Origin: Ferrimonas futtsuensis DSM 18154 | Lineage (GTDB): Bacteria; Pseudomonadota; Gammaproteobacteria; Enterobacterales; Shewanellaceae | Length of the DNA stretch: 64,000 bases | Direction of reading: 5' to 3' | NCBI RefSeq assembly: GCF_000422645.1 | Contig: NZ_AUGL01000002.1 | Coordinates: forward strand, 62,001 to 126,000 | Shown here: in pieces, positions 18,701 through 29,038 of the stretch | Numbering within the stretch: position 1 is the first letter of the stretch | How the letters are laid out: the number at the start of each line of letters is the position of its first letter | Made by a program: the position numbers and the translations under genes | The notes under the pieces: model-generated | Seen by the model: only the letters and a program-made list of their open reading frames with translations | What the model was told of the DNA's origin: nothing | Databases searched by the model: none

Positions 18701-19169
18701 GCTCCACATGGTGGTAGCCCGCCTGGGTCAGGTTATGGCGCAGGGCGTCGATGTCGATGCGCTGGCCGGGTTCCAGCAACAGCACGCTGCTGCCCACATA
18801 ATCCACCGGGGGCAGCCTGACCAGGGCGGTGTTGACCGGAACGATCACCAGGCCATTCTGGGTCTGAGGCAGACGATAGAGTGCCTCCAGGCGCTGGGAG
18901 ACGATGTCCTGATGAGGCGAAAAGCTGTCGTAGGGCAGCACCTCGCGATCCGGAAACAGGGTGACGGTCATCTCCGGGCAGAGATAGGCCAGCTCCTGCT
19001 CCAGGTGCAGGGCAGAGGGGGTGTCCTGGGTGATCAGTAAGCTGACTCCCTGATGCTGTCGGGCCAGGCGGCTGATGGTCAGGCTAAGGGCACTGCCGGT
19101 AAGGCCGGTAAGACGGCGCTTGCATCCGGCGCCGGCGGGGGCCGGCGCCAGGGGGGAAAAACTACTCAT
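15735..19169 (-). CDS. mfd: Transcription-repair coupling factor Mfd
   Basis: 1144-residue ATP-dependent translocase that dislodges RNA polymerase stalled at DNA damage and recruits UvrA. In order: N-terminal UvrB-homology module, RNA polymerase-interacting CarD-like domain near residues 470-540 (VGQPVVHLKHGVGSYQGL), superfamily 2 helicase motor with Walker A GDVGFGKTE and box DEEHRFG, then the C-terminal TRCF domain. E. coli Mfd has 1148 residues. Start ATG at 19169. The next gene, csiV, overlaps its stop. Confidence 0.97.
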   Translation of the reverse strand: MSSFSPLAPAPAGAGCKRRLTGLTGSALSLTISRLARQHQGVSLLITQDTPSALHLEQELAYLCPEMTVTLFPDREVLPYDSFSPHQDIVSQRLEALYRLPQTQNGLVIVPVNTALVRLPPVDYVGSSVLLLEPGQRIDIDALRHNLTQAGYHHVEQVYEHGEFAVRGSIIDLFPMGSEQPLRLDLFDDELESIRTFDVDSQRTQGSLERVRLLPAREFPTNDKAIEGFRSRWGQHFSRISNEAESVYQQISRGLMPAGAENYLPLFFESTATLFDYLPDQVQLMTSGDIQGACDKFLSDATQRFDNYGVDPLRPLLPPNTLFLNTEELFARIKPHGRIQLSREISEIAKEPKARVSAIGDVAVNHQLKVPTQALAQRLEGAKRTLFSVESEGRREALLELLRPMQLTLSQFNHLDQFLDDDAAIGIIVSPLEQSVLLEQEGLALICEEELLGGRVRQRRRQRKTVSSDTLIRNLAELKVGQPVVHLKHGVGSYQGLQTLEAGGMSTEFLVLEYKDQAKLYVPVNALHLISRYSAGEESEVQLNRLGSEAWDKARRKAAEKVRDVAAELLDIYAQRESKPGFAFELDEPEYQRFSAGFPFEETVDQHHAIDAVVRDMRTSNAMDRLVCGDVGFGKTEVAMRAAFVAVAGGKQVAVLVPTTLLAQQHYENFRDRFADWPVRIEVMSRFKTAGEQKQVLNQLAEGKVDIVIGTHKLLQSDIKFTDLGLLIVDEEHRFGVRQKEQIKALRAEVDILTLTATPIPRTLNMAMSGMRDLSIIATPPARRLSVKTFVRPKEGNLIREALMREILRGGQVYFLHNSVDTIEQCAKELAELVPEARFAIAHGQMRERELERVMSDFHHQRFNVLVCTTIIETGIDIPSANTIIIERADRFGLAQLHQLRGRVGRSHHQAYAYLLTQGKRLTKDAKKRLEAIEQLEDLGAGFMLATQDLEIRGAGELLGDEQSGHIAKVGFSLYMDMLEQTVAALKAGKEPSLDQILAEQTELELKIPALLPEAYIPHVNTRLAIYKRIASCNSVDELTEARVELVDRFGKLPDATENLLTLTRLKLRAMAAGIRRIDAHAKGGSIEFGPDTSVTPEILIGLLQSQAGLLRMDGPNKLRFQGELQETPARLEAVEQLLSQLGI

Positions 19170-19238
19170 GATTCGGGCTTACTGAAGTTAGGTGCGGCTA
19201 TTGTAGGCAAGGGGGGCGGGCGCTTCCACCCCAGCGTG

Positions 19239-19820
19239 TCAGGGGGTTTGCTGTTCGCGTCGGGCCTGGGCCCTGGCACGAAGCAATCTCTGCTCCACCT
19301 GCAGACTGGCATGGACCAGCCGTTCCTGATCCGCTTCGATGATGCTGGTGAAGTCCAGATCCCACAGGAAGCCGCTCTCCTGGGGCTGACACTGAGTCAG
19401 TTCGGCGACGGCAAAGACCGCGACATTCTCTTCTGGCACCAGAATCTTGATCTCCAGGATGGTGCCAGGCTCCAGGGCATGGTCACTGCGAACCTGGGCA
19501 CCACTGCCCCCAAAACGGACGCCCTGACAGCGGTACCTTGCTTCGGTGCTTCTCTCCAGCTGTAGCTGCAGCACCATATCCAGCTTGAGATTTTGCAGGC
19601 TCAGGTACTCCGCCAGTTCGGCGGCATGCTGCGCCAGGCTGGCCATCAGGGGCTGGCAGCGCTGCTCCACTTCATTGACCTGAGCCATCAGCTTGAAGGC
19701 ACGGGGCATCATGGTCAGCAGGGTATCGGTGTCCACCAGGCGCTTGTCCGCAGGCAGAGGGTCGGCGAACAGGGTGAACTCGCAGGTTACACTGAAAAAG
19801 CTTTGTTGCGTCTCGGACAT
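19239..19820 (-). CDS. PilZ-like domain protein
   Basis: 193-residue cytoplasmic protein with a helical N-terminus and a PilZ-like barrel at about residues 90-160. The usual arginine cluster and (D/N)xSxxG motif are degenerate: I read RYRCQGVR then FGGSG at 103-107, so c-di-GMP binding is uncertain. PilZ proteins occur at the same place, between mfd and lolC, in other gammaproteobacteria. Divergent from lolC, 69 bp upstream of mfd. Confidence 0.7.
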   Translation of the reverse strand: MSETQQSFFSVTCEFTLFADPLPADKRLVDTDTLLTMMPRAFKLMAQVNEVEQRCQPLMASLAQHAAELAEYLSLQNLKLDMVLQLQLERSTEARYRCQGVRFGGSGAQVRSDHALEPGTILEIKILVPEENVAVFAVAELTQCQPQESGFLWDLDFTSIIEADQERLVHASLQVEQRLLRARAQARREQQTP

Positions 19821-19890
19821 GGCCTGAACTTGTCTATTGGGGGCGAATAACTTTATTATCCGATAACTTATCTATTTGGCAAATGGTTAG

Positions 19891-21114
19891 ATGTCGCCTT
19901 CTGTCTCCCTGCTTATCGGGTTGCGTTACTGGCGTGCCCGAAAGGACACCCAGTTCGTCTCCTTTATTACCTTCTTCTCCGTGGTGGGTATCGCCCTGGG
20001 GGTGGCCGCGCTGATCGTGGTCAGCTCAGTGATGAACGGCCTGGAGGGACGGCTGAAGACCCGCCTGCTTGGCGCCGTACCCCAGGTGCTGGTGTCCCAG
20101 GCCCGTTACCTTGACAACCCCGCTGAGCTGCAACAGACCCTGGCTACTCAGCCCGGAGTCGTCGGGGTGACCCCACTTGTGGGCACCGAAGCGATGCTGC
20201 AAGGGGAGGGGGCGCTCAGCGGTGCACAGATTCTCGGCGTGGATCCACATCAGGAGTCTGGTTTCTCAACGGTGTCCAGTCATCTGCTCAGCGGGCGCTG
20301 GCAGGATCTTCAGCCTGGTCAGTACCAGATCCTGATGGGGGCCCGTCTGGCCAGCCGTCTCAACCTGCTGCCCGGTGACAAGGTGCGGGTGATCTCCGCC
20401 ACCGGCGCCGTCTATGGCCCCATGGGAAGGCTGCCAAGCCAACGGGTGTTTACCCTGGCCGGTGTGTTTGAACTCGGCGCCGAAGTGGATGGCAACCTGG
20501 CCTATGTACACATCAATGATGCCGCTCGTCTCACCCGGTTGGGCAAGGGGCGGGTGGCGTCGATGCGCCTCTACCTGGATGACGCCTTCACGGCGCCGGC
20601 TCTGGCGGCCCAGCTGCAGACTCAGCTCGGGGAGGGTTACCGGGTGCAGGACTGGCGCAACGATTACGGTCAGTTGTTCAGCGCGGTCAAGATGGAGAAG
20701 AACATGATGGCGATGCTGCTGGCGCTGATCATCGCCATTGCCGCTTTCAACGTGGTCTCCGCCCTGGTGATGATGGTCACCGACAAGACCTCCGACATCG
20801 CCATCCTCAAAACCATGGGACTGAGTCGTGCCTCGGTGATGGGGGTGTTCTCCGTCCAGGGGATGACCAGTACCCTGCTCGGGGTGGTGGTCGGTGCCCT
20901 GGCCGGGCTGGCGCTGGCGTTCAACCTGCAAGGGGTGATGGCCGCCCTGGGGATCTGGCTGCTGCCCCCGGGCCAGCCACTGCCGGTGATCCTCAACTAT
21001 GGCCAGATAGGCCTGATCCTGGCCGGTGCCATGCTGATCAGCTACCTGGCGACTCTCTACCCCGCTTGGCGGGCTTCCCTGATTCAACCCGCTGAGGCGT
21101 TACGTTATGAGTGA
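19891..21114 (+). CDS. lolC: Lipoprotein-releasing ABC transporter permease LolC
   Basis: 407-residue inner-membrane subunit of LolCDE, which extracts lipoproteins from the inner membrane and hands them to LolA. Four membrane helices: one near residues 23-48, three at the C-terminus, with a large periplasmic domain between. Paralogous to LolE. Its end overlaps lolD by 8 bases. Confidence 0.92.
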   Translation: MSPSVSLLIGLRYWRARKDTQFVSFITFFSVVGIALGVAALIVVSSVMNGLEGRLKTRLLGAVPQVLVSQARYLDNPAELQQTLATQPGVVGVTPLVGTEAMLQGEGALSGAQILGVDPHQESGFSTVSSHLLSGRWQDLQPGQYQILMGARLASRLNLLPGDKVRVISATGAVYGPMGRLPSQRVFTLAGVFELGAEVDGNLAYVHINDAARLTRLGKGRVASMRLYLDDAFTAPALAAQLQTQLGEGYRVQDWRNDYGQLFSAVKMEKNMMAMLLALIIAIAAFNVVSALVMMVTDKTSDIAILKTMGLSRASVMGVFSVQGMTSTLLGVVVGALAGLALAFNLQGVMAALGIWLLPPGQPLPVILNYGQIGLILAGAMLISYLATLYPAWRASLIQPAEALRYE

Positions 21115-21790
21115 TCTATTGCTGCGTTGTGAGCAGCTGGGCAAAGAGTATCGGGAGGGTAAGCTGGCCACCCGGGTACTGACGGACCTGAACCTGGAGG
21201 TTAACGCCGGCGAGCTTCTGGCGGTGGTGGGCAGTTCCGGCTCGGGCAAGAGCACCCTGCTGCACATCATTGGCACCCTGGACACCCCCAGCGAGGGCCA
21301 GGTGTGGTTTAAGGGGCAGGAGCTGTTTGCCCTGAGCGATGGCGCCCGCACTCAACTGCGTAACCGGGAGTTGGGGTTTGTCTATCAATTTCACCACCTG
21401 CTGCCGGAGTTCACTGCCCTGGAGAACGTCATCATGCCGCTGCTGATCGCCGGTCAGTCCAAGGCCCAGGCCAGGACTCGGGGTGAGGAGCTGCTCAACC
21501 GGGTTGGCCTGAGCCACCGCATGGAGCACAAACCCTCTGAGCTCTCCGGCGGGGAACGCCAGCGCGTGGCCATTGCCCGGGCGTTGGTCAACCGCCCAGC
21601 CCTGGTGCTGGCGGACGAGCCCACGGGGAATCTGGATGAGGCCACCGCCGAAGAGGTGTATGAACTGATTCGGGAACTGGCCGCCCAGGAGGGCACCGCT
21701 TTCGTGGTGGTCACCCATGACCGTGAGTTGGCGGCCCGGCTGGACCGTCAGCTGATGATGCATGGCGGCCGATTGCAGGCCGCTCAATGA
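21107..21790 (+). CDS. lolD: Lipoprotein-releasing ABC ATPase LolD
   Basis: 227-residue ATP-binding subunit. Walker [10 protein letters not shown] at residues 42-50, signature LSGGERQR, Walker [12 protein letters not shown] and the H-loop His in VVTHD are all intact. Sits between and overlaps both permease genes, giving 1:1 coupling of the complex. Confidence 0.96.
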   Translation: MSDLLLRCEQLGKEYREGKLATRVLTDLNLEVNAGELLAVVGSSGSGKSTLLHIIGTLDTPSEGQVWFKGQELFALSDGARTQLRNRELGFVYQFHHLLPEFTALENVIMPLLIAGQSKAQARTRGEELLNRVGLSHRMEHKPSELSGGERQRVAIARALVNRPALVLADEPTGNLDEATAEEVYELIRELAAQEGTAFVVVTHDRELAARLDRQLMMHGGRLQAAQ

Positions 21791-23025
21791 AGAACCTGGC
21801 TCTTATCTGGCAACTGGGATGGCGCTTCCTGCGCACCCGCCACAGCAACCGCTTTATCTCGGTGATCTCCCTCTCTTCCATCATCGGCGTTGCCCTGGGG
21901 GTCACGGTGCTGATCCTGGTGCTGTCTGCCATGAATGGCTTCGAAAGAGAGCTCAAAGATCGCTTGTTGGCGGTGGTCCCCCAGGCGGAGCTCATCGCGG
22001 TGGACAGCCCCATACTGGATTGGCAGGGGATGGCGGACGATGCCCTGACAGAGCCAGGTGTGGCGGCGGCGGCTCCGTTCACCCTGGTCAATGGTTTGCT
22101 GCAAAAAGGCGAGAAACTCAAGGGCGTGTCGGTGAGAGGGGTGGATCCCAGGCTGGAGGCCCGGGTCTCCGATGCCCACAGCTATATGTCGTCTGAAGCC
22201 TGGGGATCACTGTCCGACGGCGATTCGCCCCTGGTGCTGGGCAAAGCCCTGGCGGCCGAACTGAACCTGAACCTTGGGGACAAGGTGACCCTGTTGGTCC
22301 CCCGGCCGGCCACGCAGGGGCAGCGCCCTCCCAAGCGGGTGGTGTTTACCCTGACCGGCCTGTTTGACCTGGGCGGTGAAATTGACCGCACCATGGCCTT
22401 TACCAGCCTCAGCCGCGCCTCGCAGATACGGGACTTCGGCCAGGGAGTTGGGGGCTTGAGGCTGAAACTGGACGATCTGTTTGCCGCGCCTCAGGTCATT
22501 CGGGCCGTCGGCTATCGACAGACCCACTATCTCTATCTGAACGACTGGACCCGTACTCAGGGGCACCTCTACTCCGACATTCAGTTGATTCGCAGCCTGA
22601 TGTATCTGGTGCTGGTGCTGATGGTGGCCGTGGCCAGTTTCAACATCATCTGCTCCCTGGTGATGGCGGTTCGGGACAAACAGGCGGAGATCGCTATTTT
22701 GCGCACCATGGGCCTGGAGCGCCGGGCGGTGATGGGGGCCTTCCTGGTTCAGGGGGCCCTGACCGGCCTGACCGGCTGCCTGTTGGGGGCTGCTCTGGGC
22801 AGTGCCCTGGGCTGGCGCCTGTCCGACCTGGTGCGTGCCATCGAGCAGAGTCTGGGGATCACCCTGCTTTCAGGGGATGTTTACTTTATCGATTTTCTGC
22901 CTTCACAGCTGATCTGGAGTGACGTGGTGTCAGTGACGGTGCTGGCCTTCCTGGTGACCGTGGTGGCGTCTCTCTATCCCGCCTGGAAAGCGGCGGCGCA
23001 GGAGCCGGCCCAGGCACTCAGGTAG
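21787..23025 (+). CDS. lolE: Lipoprotein-releasing ABC transporter permease LolE
   Basis: 412-residue partner of LolC with the same topology (N-terminal helix near residues 24-50, periplasmic domain, three C-terminal helices) and the same [13 protein letters not shown] amphipathic segment. It binds lipoprotein acyl chains. ATG overlaps the lolD stop (ATGA). Followed by a strong terminator. Confidence 0.92.
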   Translation: MKNLALIWQLGWRFLRTRHSNRFISVISLSSIIGVALGVTVLILVLSAMNGFERELKDRLLAVVPQAELIAVDSPILDWQGMADDALTEPGVAAAAPFTLVNGLLQKGEKLKGVSVRGVDPRLEARVSDAHSYMSSEAWGSLSDGDSPLVLGKALAAELNLNLGDKVTLLVPRPATQGQRPPKRVVFTLTGLFDLGGEIDRTMAFTSLSRASQIRDFGQGVGGLRLKLDDLFAAPQVIRAVGYRQTHYLYLNDWTRTQGHLYSDIQLIRSLMYLVLVLMVAVASFNIICSLVMAVRDKQAEIAILRTMGLERRAVMGAFLVQGALTGLTGCLLGAALGSALGWRLSDLVRAIEQSLGITLLSGDVYFIDFLPSQLIWSDVVSVTVLAFLVTVVASLYPAWKAAAQEPAQALR

Positions 23026-23030
23026 GCCGG

Positions 23031-23064
23031 CAACAGAGGCACCCCTCGGGTGCCTCTGTTGTTT
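23031..23064 (+). terminator. Intrinsic terminator after lolE
   Basis: AACAGAGGCACCC (23032-23044) and GGGTGCCTCTGTT (23048-23060) give a 13-bp perfect stem with a 3-base loop, then GTTTGG. Confidence 0.88.
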
Positions 23065-23145
23065 GGTTCTGAGATACGCGGCAGCGGGCCGTTGATCCTC
23101 CTCTGAGCAGATATCCGTCCGTGCCATTAAGGTGGATAAGCGATC

Positions 23146-23173
23146 AAAAAAGGCTCCCTCGGGAGCCTTTTTT
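23146..23173. terminator. Bidirectional terminator
   Basis: AAAAAAGGCTCCC (23146-23158), loop TC, GGGAGCCTTTTTT (23161-23173). It lies 22 bp beyond the stop of the minus-strand DUF2062 gene and also faces lolE readthrough. Confidence 0.92.
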
Positions 23174-23194
23174 AACGCTGTGATTCGGGCAGGC

Positions 23195-23794
<600 letters not shown>

Positions 23795-23824
23795 AGCGGT
23801 TTGTTATCGCCTAAACAGAGTCAG

Positions 23825-26014
23825 GTGAACAGTTTTCTTCTTGGTTGGGTGGCAGCCATCAGCTCAGGCCTGTTCTGGCCGGCATTACTGCCTCCCGGGT
23901 TTCTGGTCGTCACTGGAGCGGCCGCCCTCTGGCTAGTGCGGCAAAAGCCGTTGTTGGCCGGAATACTGCTGGGCGTCTGCTGGTTCGCCTGGCACGGCGA
24001 CCGTCATATCACTGCGGCACAGCCCCTGAGTGAGGGGGAGCACCAGCTGGTGGCGAGGCTGCTCACTTTACCAACCCGCGGCGCACTATACCAGCGAACT
24101 TTATGGCAGGTCGAGAGAATCGGAGAAACCCCATTGAAGTTCCACCATCCCGATCGCATCTGGCTGACCTACCAGGGGGAGACCCAGTGGCAGCCGGGCC
24201 ACCTCTACCAAATGAGGGTCAAGTTGCGGCCTCCCATGGGTACCTTCAATCAGTTTAGCTGGAACCAGAGACGCCATGCATTGGCCAACCGGGTGGTGGC
24301 CCAGGGACGCATCCTGACGATGGAACCGGTAGCGCAACACAGCCATTGGCGCGTCCCCCTGGCCCAGAGCCTTGAACAGGCTGTTGCTTCCCTGCCCAGA
24401 GGCGACCTGCTGTGGGCCCTGGCCATGGCGGACCGCCGTGGGCTCAGTGATGAGCGTTGGCAGACGCTCCGGGCCGCAGGCCTGACTCACCTGGTGGCAA
24501 TCTCAGGGCTGCACCTGAGTCTGGTGGCGCTGCTGCTGGTGACTCTGCTCGGCGGGTTGGCAAGACGACTGTGTCCCTCTCAGGGGGGCGGTGCCCGTTT
24601 GCCGGTGTTGCTGGTGGCTGCCCTCGGGGTCATAGGCTATGCCCTGCTGGCCGGGTTGGGGTTGGCGACCCAGAGGGCCCTGATCATGGCTCTGGCCGCC
24701 ATGGTGATGCTGGCCACCGGGCGCTTTGGCCGCCCCTGGGAGCTGCTGCTCAGGGCCGCAGCATTGCTGCTCCTGCTGGACCCCCTGGCGGTGCTGGGGC
24801 CGGGCTACTGGCTCTCCTGCTGCGCCGTCGGAATCATCATGCTGCTGGTGGCTCAGGCGCCCGGGTGGAGTCGCGGTCGCCTGGCCAGCCTGGTGTGGAT
24901 TCAGTGTGGACTGACGCTGTTGCTGGGGTTGGTGCAGCTGGGGTGGTTTGGCTCTCTGTCACTCCATGCCTTGTGGGCCAACCTGCTGATGGTGCCCTGG
25001 GTGTCCGTGGTGGCTCTGCCCCTGACTCTGGTGGCCGCTCTGGGGCTCTGGTTGTCGCTGCCGTTTGCCGACAGCGGCTTGTGGCTGGCGGATATGGTCC
25101 TGTGGCCACTGGAGTGGGTGGCCCAGACTGCCCAGTCCCTGCCGGGAGCCAGCCTGGGCTGGGCTCATGGAATGATGACTCTGGTGTTGCTGCCCCTGGC
25201 GCTGTGGCTGGTGTGGCGACCGCCTGTGCCCAAGGCCAGGTATCTGGCGCCGGTGCTGGTGATCCCCACACTGCTGACCCAGTTGGAGCGGTCGCCTCTG
25301 AGTTGGCAGGTTCATGTGATGGATGTGAGGCAGGGGCTGAGTGTGGTGGTGGAGAAGCAGGGCAGGGCGCTGGTGTACGACACAGGAGCCGCCTTTCCGT
25401 CTGGCTTCAGCTACGCCGAACGGGTGGTGGATCCCTTCATGAGAGGCCGGGGGATAGGCCACCTGGATTACCTGGTACTCTCCCACGGCGATAACGACCA
25501 CGCAGGCGGCGCGACAGCGATGAAACGTCTGTGGCCCGGGCTCAAAGAGATCTCTGGAGAGGAGTGTAAGCGAGGCCCCACTCGTTGGCAGGGGCTTGAG
25601 CTGGCCTGGCAGCAGTTCGACTACCGGGGCAACAATGGTTCCTGCATCTTGCGTATCTCCGACGGCCAGTACAGCGTGCTGCTTCCCGGTGACATCGAGG
25701 CGGCCTCCGAGGCCAGGATGACTCCCAGGCGGGCCACCCTGCTGATCTCACCTCACCACGGCAGTCGCAGTTCCAGTACCGAGCCCTGGGTCAGGGCGGT
25801 GTCTCCCGGCATCGTTATCCACCCGGCAGGCTGGCGTAATCGCTGGCGCTTCCCTCATCCCGAGGTAGAGGCCAGGTATCAGGGGCAGGGGGCCATTCAG
25901 AAAACCACGGGGCGTCAGGGACAGGTGAGTGTTCACTTTCACCCCCAGGGAGTGACTCTGCTGAGCTACAGCGAGGATCTGGCTCCCTATTGGTATAACC
26001 AGCGAGGCTGGTAG
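23825..26014 (+). CDS. comEC: DNA internalization protein ComEC/Rec2
   Basis: 729-residue inner-membrane channel for uptake of single-stranded DNA in natural transformation. N-terminal helices and OB-like domain, central competence domain with many membrane helices (residues about 200-480; LTHLVAISGLHLSL is the family signature), and a C-terminal metallo-beta-lactamase-like domain with LSHGDNDHAGG. GTG start at 23825; an earlier frame runs into the divergent gene. E. coli ComEC has 754 residues. Confidence 0.92.
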   Translation: MNSFLLGWVAAISSGLFWPALLPPGFLVVTGAAALWLVRQKPLLAGILLGVCWFAWHGDRHITAAQPLSEGEHQLVARLLTLPTRGALYQRTLWQVERIGETPLKFHHPDRIWLTYQGETQWQPGHLYQMRVKLRPPMGTFNQFSWNQRRHALANRVVAQGRILTMEPVAQHSHWRVPLAQSLEQAVASLPRGDLLWALAMADRRGLSDERWQTLRAAGLTHLVAISGLHLSLVALLLVTLLGGLARRLCPSQGGGARLPVLLVAALGVIGYALLAGLGLATQRALIMALAAMVMLATGRFGRPWELLLRAAALLLLLDPLAVLGPGYWLSCCAVGIIMLLVAQAPGWSRGRLASLVWIQCGLTLLLGLVQLGWFGSLSLHALWANLLMVPWVSVVALPLTLVAALGLWLSLPFADSGLWLADMVLWPLEWVAQTAQSLPGASLGWAHGMMTLVLLPLALWLVWRPPVPKARYLAPVLVIPTLLTQLERSPLSWQVHVMDVRQGLSVVVEKQGRALVYDTGAAFPSGFSYAERVVDPFMRGRGIGHLDYLVLSHGDNDHAGGATAMKRLWPGLKEISGEECKRGPTRWQGLELAWQQFDYRGNNGSCILRISDGQYSVLLPGDIEAASEARMTPRRATLLISPHHGSRSSSTEPWVRAVSPGIVIHPAGWRNRWRFPHPEVEARYQGQGAIQKTTGRQGQVSVHFHPQGVTLLSYSEDLAPYWYNQRGW

Positions 26015-26060
26015 CTAATGGGGGTAATTGACGGTTTAATCGACATTTGTTCACCATGCG

Positions 26061-26089
26061 TTGGTATCCATGCCCGGTGTGGGTAGAAT
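26061..26089 (+). promoter_or_regulatory. Putative sigma-70 promoter for msbA operon
   Basis: TTGGTA (26061-26066), 17-base spacer, TAGAAT (26084-26089), 30 bp upstream of the msbA ATG. Confidence 0.55.
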
Positions 26090-26119
26090 GGCCCCTTATA
26101 TTGAAATTCGGTTAACTCT

Positions 26120-27889
26120 ATGAGCGCCAAACCAACTCCAATGGAGAAGGGACAGACCTGGGCAACCTTTAAGCGTCTGTGGCCCTATGTTCTCCCCTAC
26201 CGCGCCGCGTTTGTTGTCTCCATTCTGGGGATGATCACCTATGGTGCGGTGGACGCCGGTATGATCTGGCTGGTTCAGCCCCTGATTGATAATGCGCTGA
26301 CTGCGGGCAACAGCGACGTGCTGAAGATGGCCCCCTTTATCGTGATAGGGATGTTCCTTGTCCGCGGCTCCGCCAACTTTGTGTCGACCTACTGCCTGGC
26401 CTGGGTCAGCCAGAAGGTGGTGCAGAGCATGCGCCAGATGGTGTTTGAGAAGTACCTCAACCTGCCGGTGAGCTACTTTGACACCCAGAGTTCCGGGGAC
26501 CTTATCAGTCGCATTACTTACGACACCGAGCAGGTGGCCCGGGCCTCCAGCAGCGCGCTGGTGAGCATGGTGCGCGATGGTGCCACGGTCATCGGCCTGC
26601 TGTTTATCATGTTCTATCAGAGCTGGCAGCTGTCGCTGATCTTCTTCCTGATTGGGCCCCTGGTCGCCTGGGTGATCACCCTGGTAAGCCGTCGTTTCCG
26701 GAAGGTTTCCAAGGCGATTCAGAAAGCGATGGGGGGCGTGACCACCGCCTCTGAGCAGATGATCAAGGGGCATAAGAACGTGATCGCCTTCGGCGGTCAG
26801 GAGATCGAGGCGGAGCGTTTCGCCAGAGTGAACAACCGCAATCGTCAGCAGAACATGAAGCTGTCGGCGGCTCAGGCGATCAGCCAGCCGGTGATTCAGA
26901 TCATCGGCTCCGTGGCCCTTGGCGTGGTGCTCTATGTGGCCAGCTTCGACTTCATTTTCCAGAGCCTGTCTCCCGGTACCTTTATCACCATCGTCGGTTC
27001 CATGATGGGTCTGATGCAGCCGCTCAAGCACCTGACCCGGGTCAACGCCGACTTCCAGCGTGGCATCACCGCCGCCCACTCGGTGTTTGAGGTGCTGGAC
27101 ACGCCGAATGCCGCCGACAATGGCAGCCATAAGGTGGACCGGGTCGAGGGGGCGATCAGTTTCAAGGATGTGACCTTCTGCTACCCCAACACCAACAAAG
27201 ATGATCCGGCCCTGCGCGGTGTGTCCCTGGAGGTGCCGCCCGGCAAGACCCTGGCCCTGGTGGGCCGTTCCGGCTCGGGCAAGAGTACCATCTCCAGCCT
27301 GCTGCCCCGTTTCTACGATGCTACCGACGGCATGATTCAGGTGGACGGGGTGGACGTGAACGAGTACGTCCTGAGTAACCTGCGCAGCCAGATTGCCATG
27401 GTGTCTCAGCAGGTGACCCTGTTCAATGACACCATCGCCAACAACATCGCTTACGCTTGCGAGCAGTGCAGTCGTGACCAGATCGAAGCCGCTGCCGAAG
27501 CCGCCTACCTGATGGAGTTCGTTAAGGATCTGCCACAGGGGCTGGATACCATGGTGGGTGAAAACGGCATCCTGCTCAGCGGTGGTCAGCGCCAGCGCAT
27601 CGCCATCGCCCGCGCCATCCTGAGGGATGCTCCCATCCTGATCCTGGATGAGGCCACCTCGGCCCTGGATACCGAGTCTGAGCGTGCCATTCAGGCGGCC
27701 CTGGACAACTTGCAGAAGGGGCGCACCTCGGTGGTGATTGCCCACCGCCTCTCCACCATCGAAAATGCCGACATCATCATGGTGGTGGACAAGGGCCAGG
27801 TGGTGGAGCAGGGCAACCATCAGCAGCTGCTTCAGCATGGTGGCATCTACAGTCAACTGCACCAGATGCAGTTCGGTGACAATGAGTAG
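26120..27889 (+). CDS. msbA: Lipid A flippase MsbA
   Basis: 589-residue half-transporter that flips lipid A-core across the inner membrane with ATP. Six membrane helices in residues about 20-310, then the nucleotide-binding domain: Walker A GRSGSGKST at 382-390, signature LLSGGQRQR near 484, Walker B LILDEATSALD, H-loop in VIAHRLST. E. coli MsbA has 582 residues. First gene of msbA-lpxK-ycaR-kdsB; its stop overlaps the lpxK start. Confidence 0.96.
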   Translation: MSAKPTPMEKGQTWATFKRLWPYVLPYRAAFVVSILGMITYGAVDAGMIWLVQPLIDNALTAGNSDVLKMAPFIVIGMFLVRGSANFVSTYCLAWVSQKVVQSMRQMVFEKYLNLPVSYFDTQSSGDLISRITYDTEQVARASSSALVSMVRDGATVIGLLFIMFYQSWQLSLIFFLIGPLVAWVITLVSRRFRKVSKAIQKAMGGVTTASEQMIKGHKNVIAFGGQEIEAERFARVNNRNRQQNMKLSAAQAISQPVIQIIGSVALGVVLYVASFDFIFQSLSPGTFITIVGSMMGLMQPLKHLTRVNADFQRGITAAHSVFEVLDTPNAADNGSHKVDRVEGAISFKDVTFCYPNTNKDDPALRGVSLEVPPGKTLALVGRSGSGKSTISSLLPRFYDATDGMIQVDGVDVNEYVLSNLRSQIAMVSQQVTLFNDTIANNIAYACEQCSRDQIEAAAEAAYLMEFVKDLPQGLDTMVGENGILLSGGQRQRIAIARAILRDAPILILDEATSALDTESERAIQAALDNLQKGRTSVVIAHRLSTIENADIIMVVDKGQVVEQGNHQQLLQHGGIYSQLHQMQFGDNE

Positions 27890-28856
27890 CTGGTTCGAAC
27901 GTGCCTGGCAGCAGGGGAGCCCGGTCTTGTGGCTGCTGGCCCCGCTGACCCTGCTGTTTATCCTGGTCAGCGGCCTGCGTCGCCTGCTGTTTCGCCTCGG
28001 GGTGATGCCCAGCGTCAAGTTGCCGGTGCCAGTCATCGTGGTGGGCAACCTCAGTGTCGGCGGCAATGGTAAGACGCCGGTGGTGCTTTATCTGATTGAA
28101 TTGCTGCGCCGCCATGGCTATCAGGTGGGGGTGATCAGCCGCGGCTATGGCGGCCAGGCTGAAACCTGGCCCCAGTGGGTGTCCCAGGATACGGACCCAG
28201 CCCAGGTCGGGGATGAGCCCGCACTGATTGTCCAGCGAACCGGCGCGCCGATGGCGGTGGGGCCGGATCGCATCAAGGCGGCCCAGCTGCTGCTGGAGAG
28301 GGCGAAGGTGGACGTGATTGTGGCCGACGACGGCCTGCAGCATTACCGCCTTCAGCGAGACATCGAGTTGGTGGTGGTTGACGGAGAGCGTCGCTTCGGC
28401 AATGGTTTTCGCATGCCCATGGGGCCGATGCGAGAGCCCGTGAGTCGCCTCAAGAGTGTGGATATGGTGATCTGCAACGGCGGTCAGCATCAGGTCGGTG
28501 AATACCCCATGTCTCTGTCCCCGGACAGGTTGAACGCGGTGGATGGCAGTGATCGTGCCTTCGACCCGGACCTGGAGATTGTGGCCATGGCGGGGATCGG
28601 CAACCCCCCAAGGTTCTTCACCTCACTGGAGGAGCAGGGGCTGTCGCCGCTGCGCTGTGTCCCCTTTGCCGATCATTACCTGTACAGTGAGGCGGAACTG
28701 GCGGCACTGACCCCGGACGGCGAACTGCTGCTGATGACCGAAAAAGATGCGGTCAAGTGCCGTGGTTTTGCCCGGCCCAACTGGTTTTACCTACCGGTAA
28801 CTGCTAATTTACCGGAAGATTTTGATGGCGCGCTGCTGTCACGACTGAAGGAATAA
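27882..28856 (+). CDS. lpxK: Tetraacyldisaccharide 4'-kinase LpxK
   Basis: 324-residue inner-membrane kinase that phosphorylates the 4' position of the lipid A precursor. One N-terminal membrane helix (residues 16-32), P-loop GNLSVGGNGKT at 55-65, and the DDGLQHYRLQRD catalytic segment. ATG at 27882 overlaps the msbA stop by 8 bases. Confidence 0.95.
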   Translation: MSSWFERAWQQGSPVLWLLAPLTLLFILVSGLRRLLFRLGVMPSVKLPVPVIVVGNLSVGGNGKTPVVLYLIELLRRHGYQVGVISRGYGGQAETWPQWVSQDTDPAQVGDEPALIVQRTGAPMAVGPDRIKAAQLLLERAKVDVIVADDGLQHYRLQRDIELVVVDGERRFGNGFRMPMGPMREPVSRLKSVDMVICNGGQHQVGEYPMSLSPDRLNAVDGSDRAFDPDLEIVAMAGIGNPPRFFTSLEEQGLSPLRCVPFADHYLYSEAELAALTPDGELLLMTEKDAVKCRGFARPNWFYLPVTANLPEDFDGALLSRLKE

Positions 28857-28859
28857 ACA

Positions 28860-29036
28860 ATGGCGTTCGATACCAAACTGCTAGAGATTATTGCCTGCCC
28901 TGTGTGTAAGGGTAAGCTGGAGTTCAATGCGGCCGAGCAGACCCTGATCTGCAAGGCAGACCGTCTGGTTTACCCCATCGACGACGGTATTCCAGTGCTG
29001 CTGGAGAACCGTGCGACTGAGCTGAAGGAAGACTGA
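28860..29036 (+). CDS. ycaR: Trm112 family protein YcaR
   Basis: 58-residue small protein of the UPF0434/Trm112 family, beginning [20 protein letters not shown]. The CPVC pair and a later [20 protein letters not shown] are family hallmarks; only some of the zinc Cys residues are kept. It lies between lpxK and kdsB as in E. coli. Role unknown. Confidence 0.93.
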   Translation: MAFDTKLLEIIACPVCKGKLEFNAAEQTLICKADRLVYPIDDGIPVLLENRATELKED

Positions 29037-29038
29037 TC

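Noticed and set aside
26096-28066. 656-codon minus-strand open frame
   Set aside because: Antisense to msbA and lpxK, no recognisable domain.
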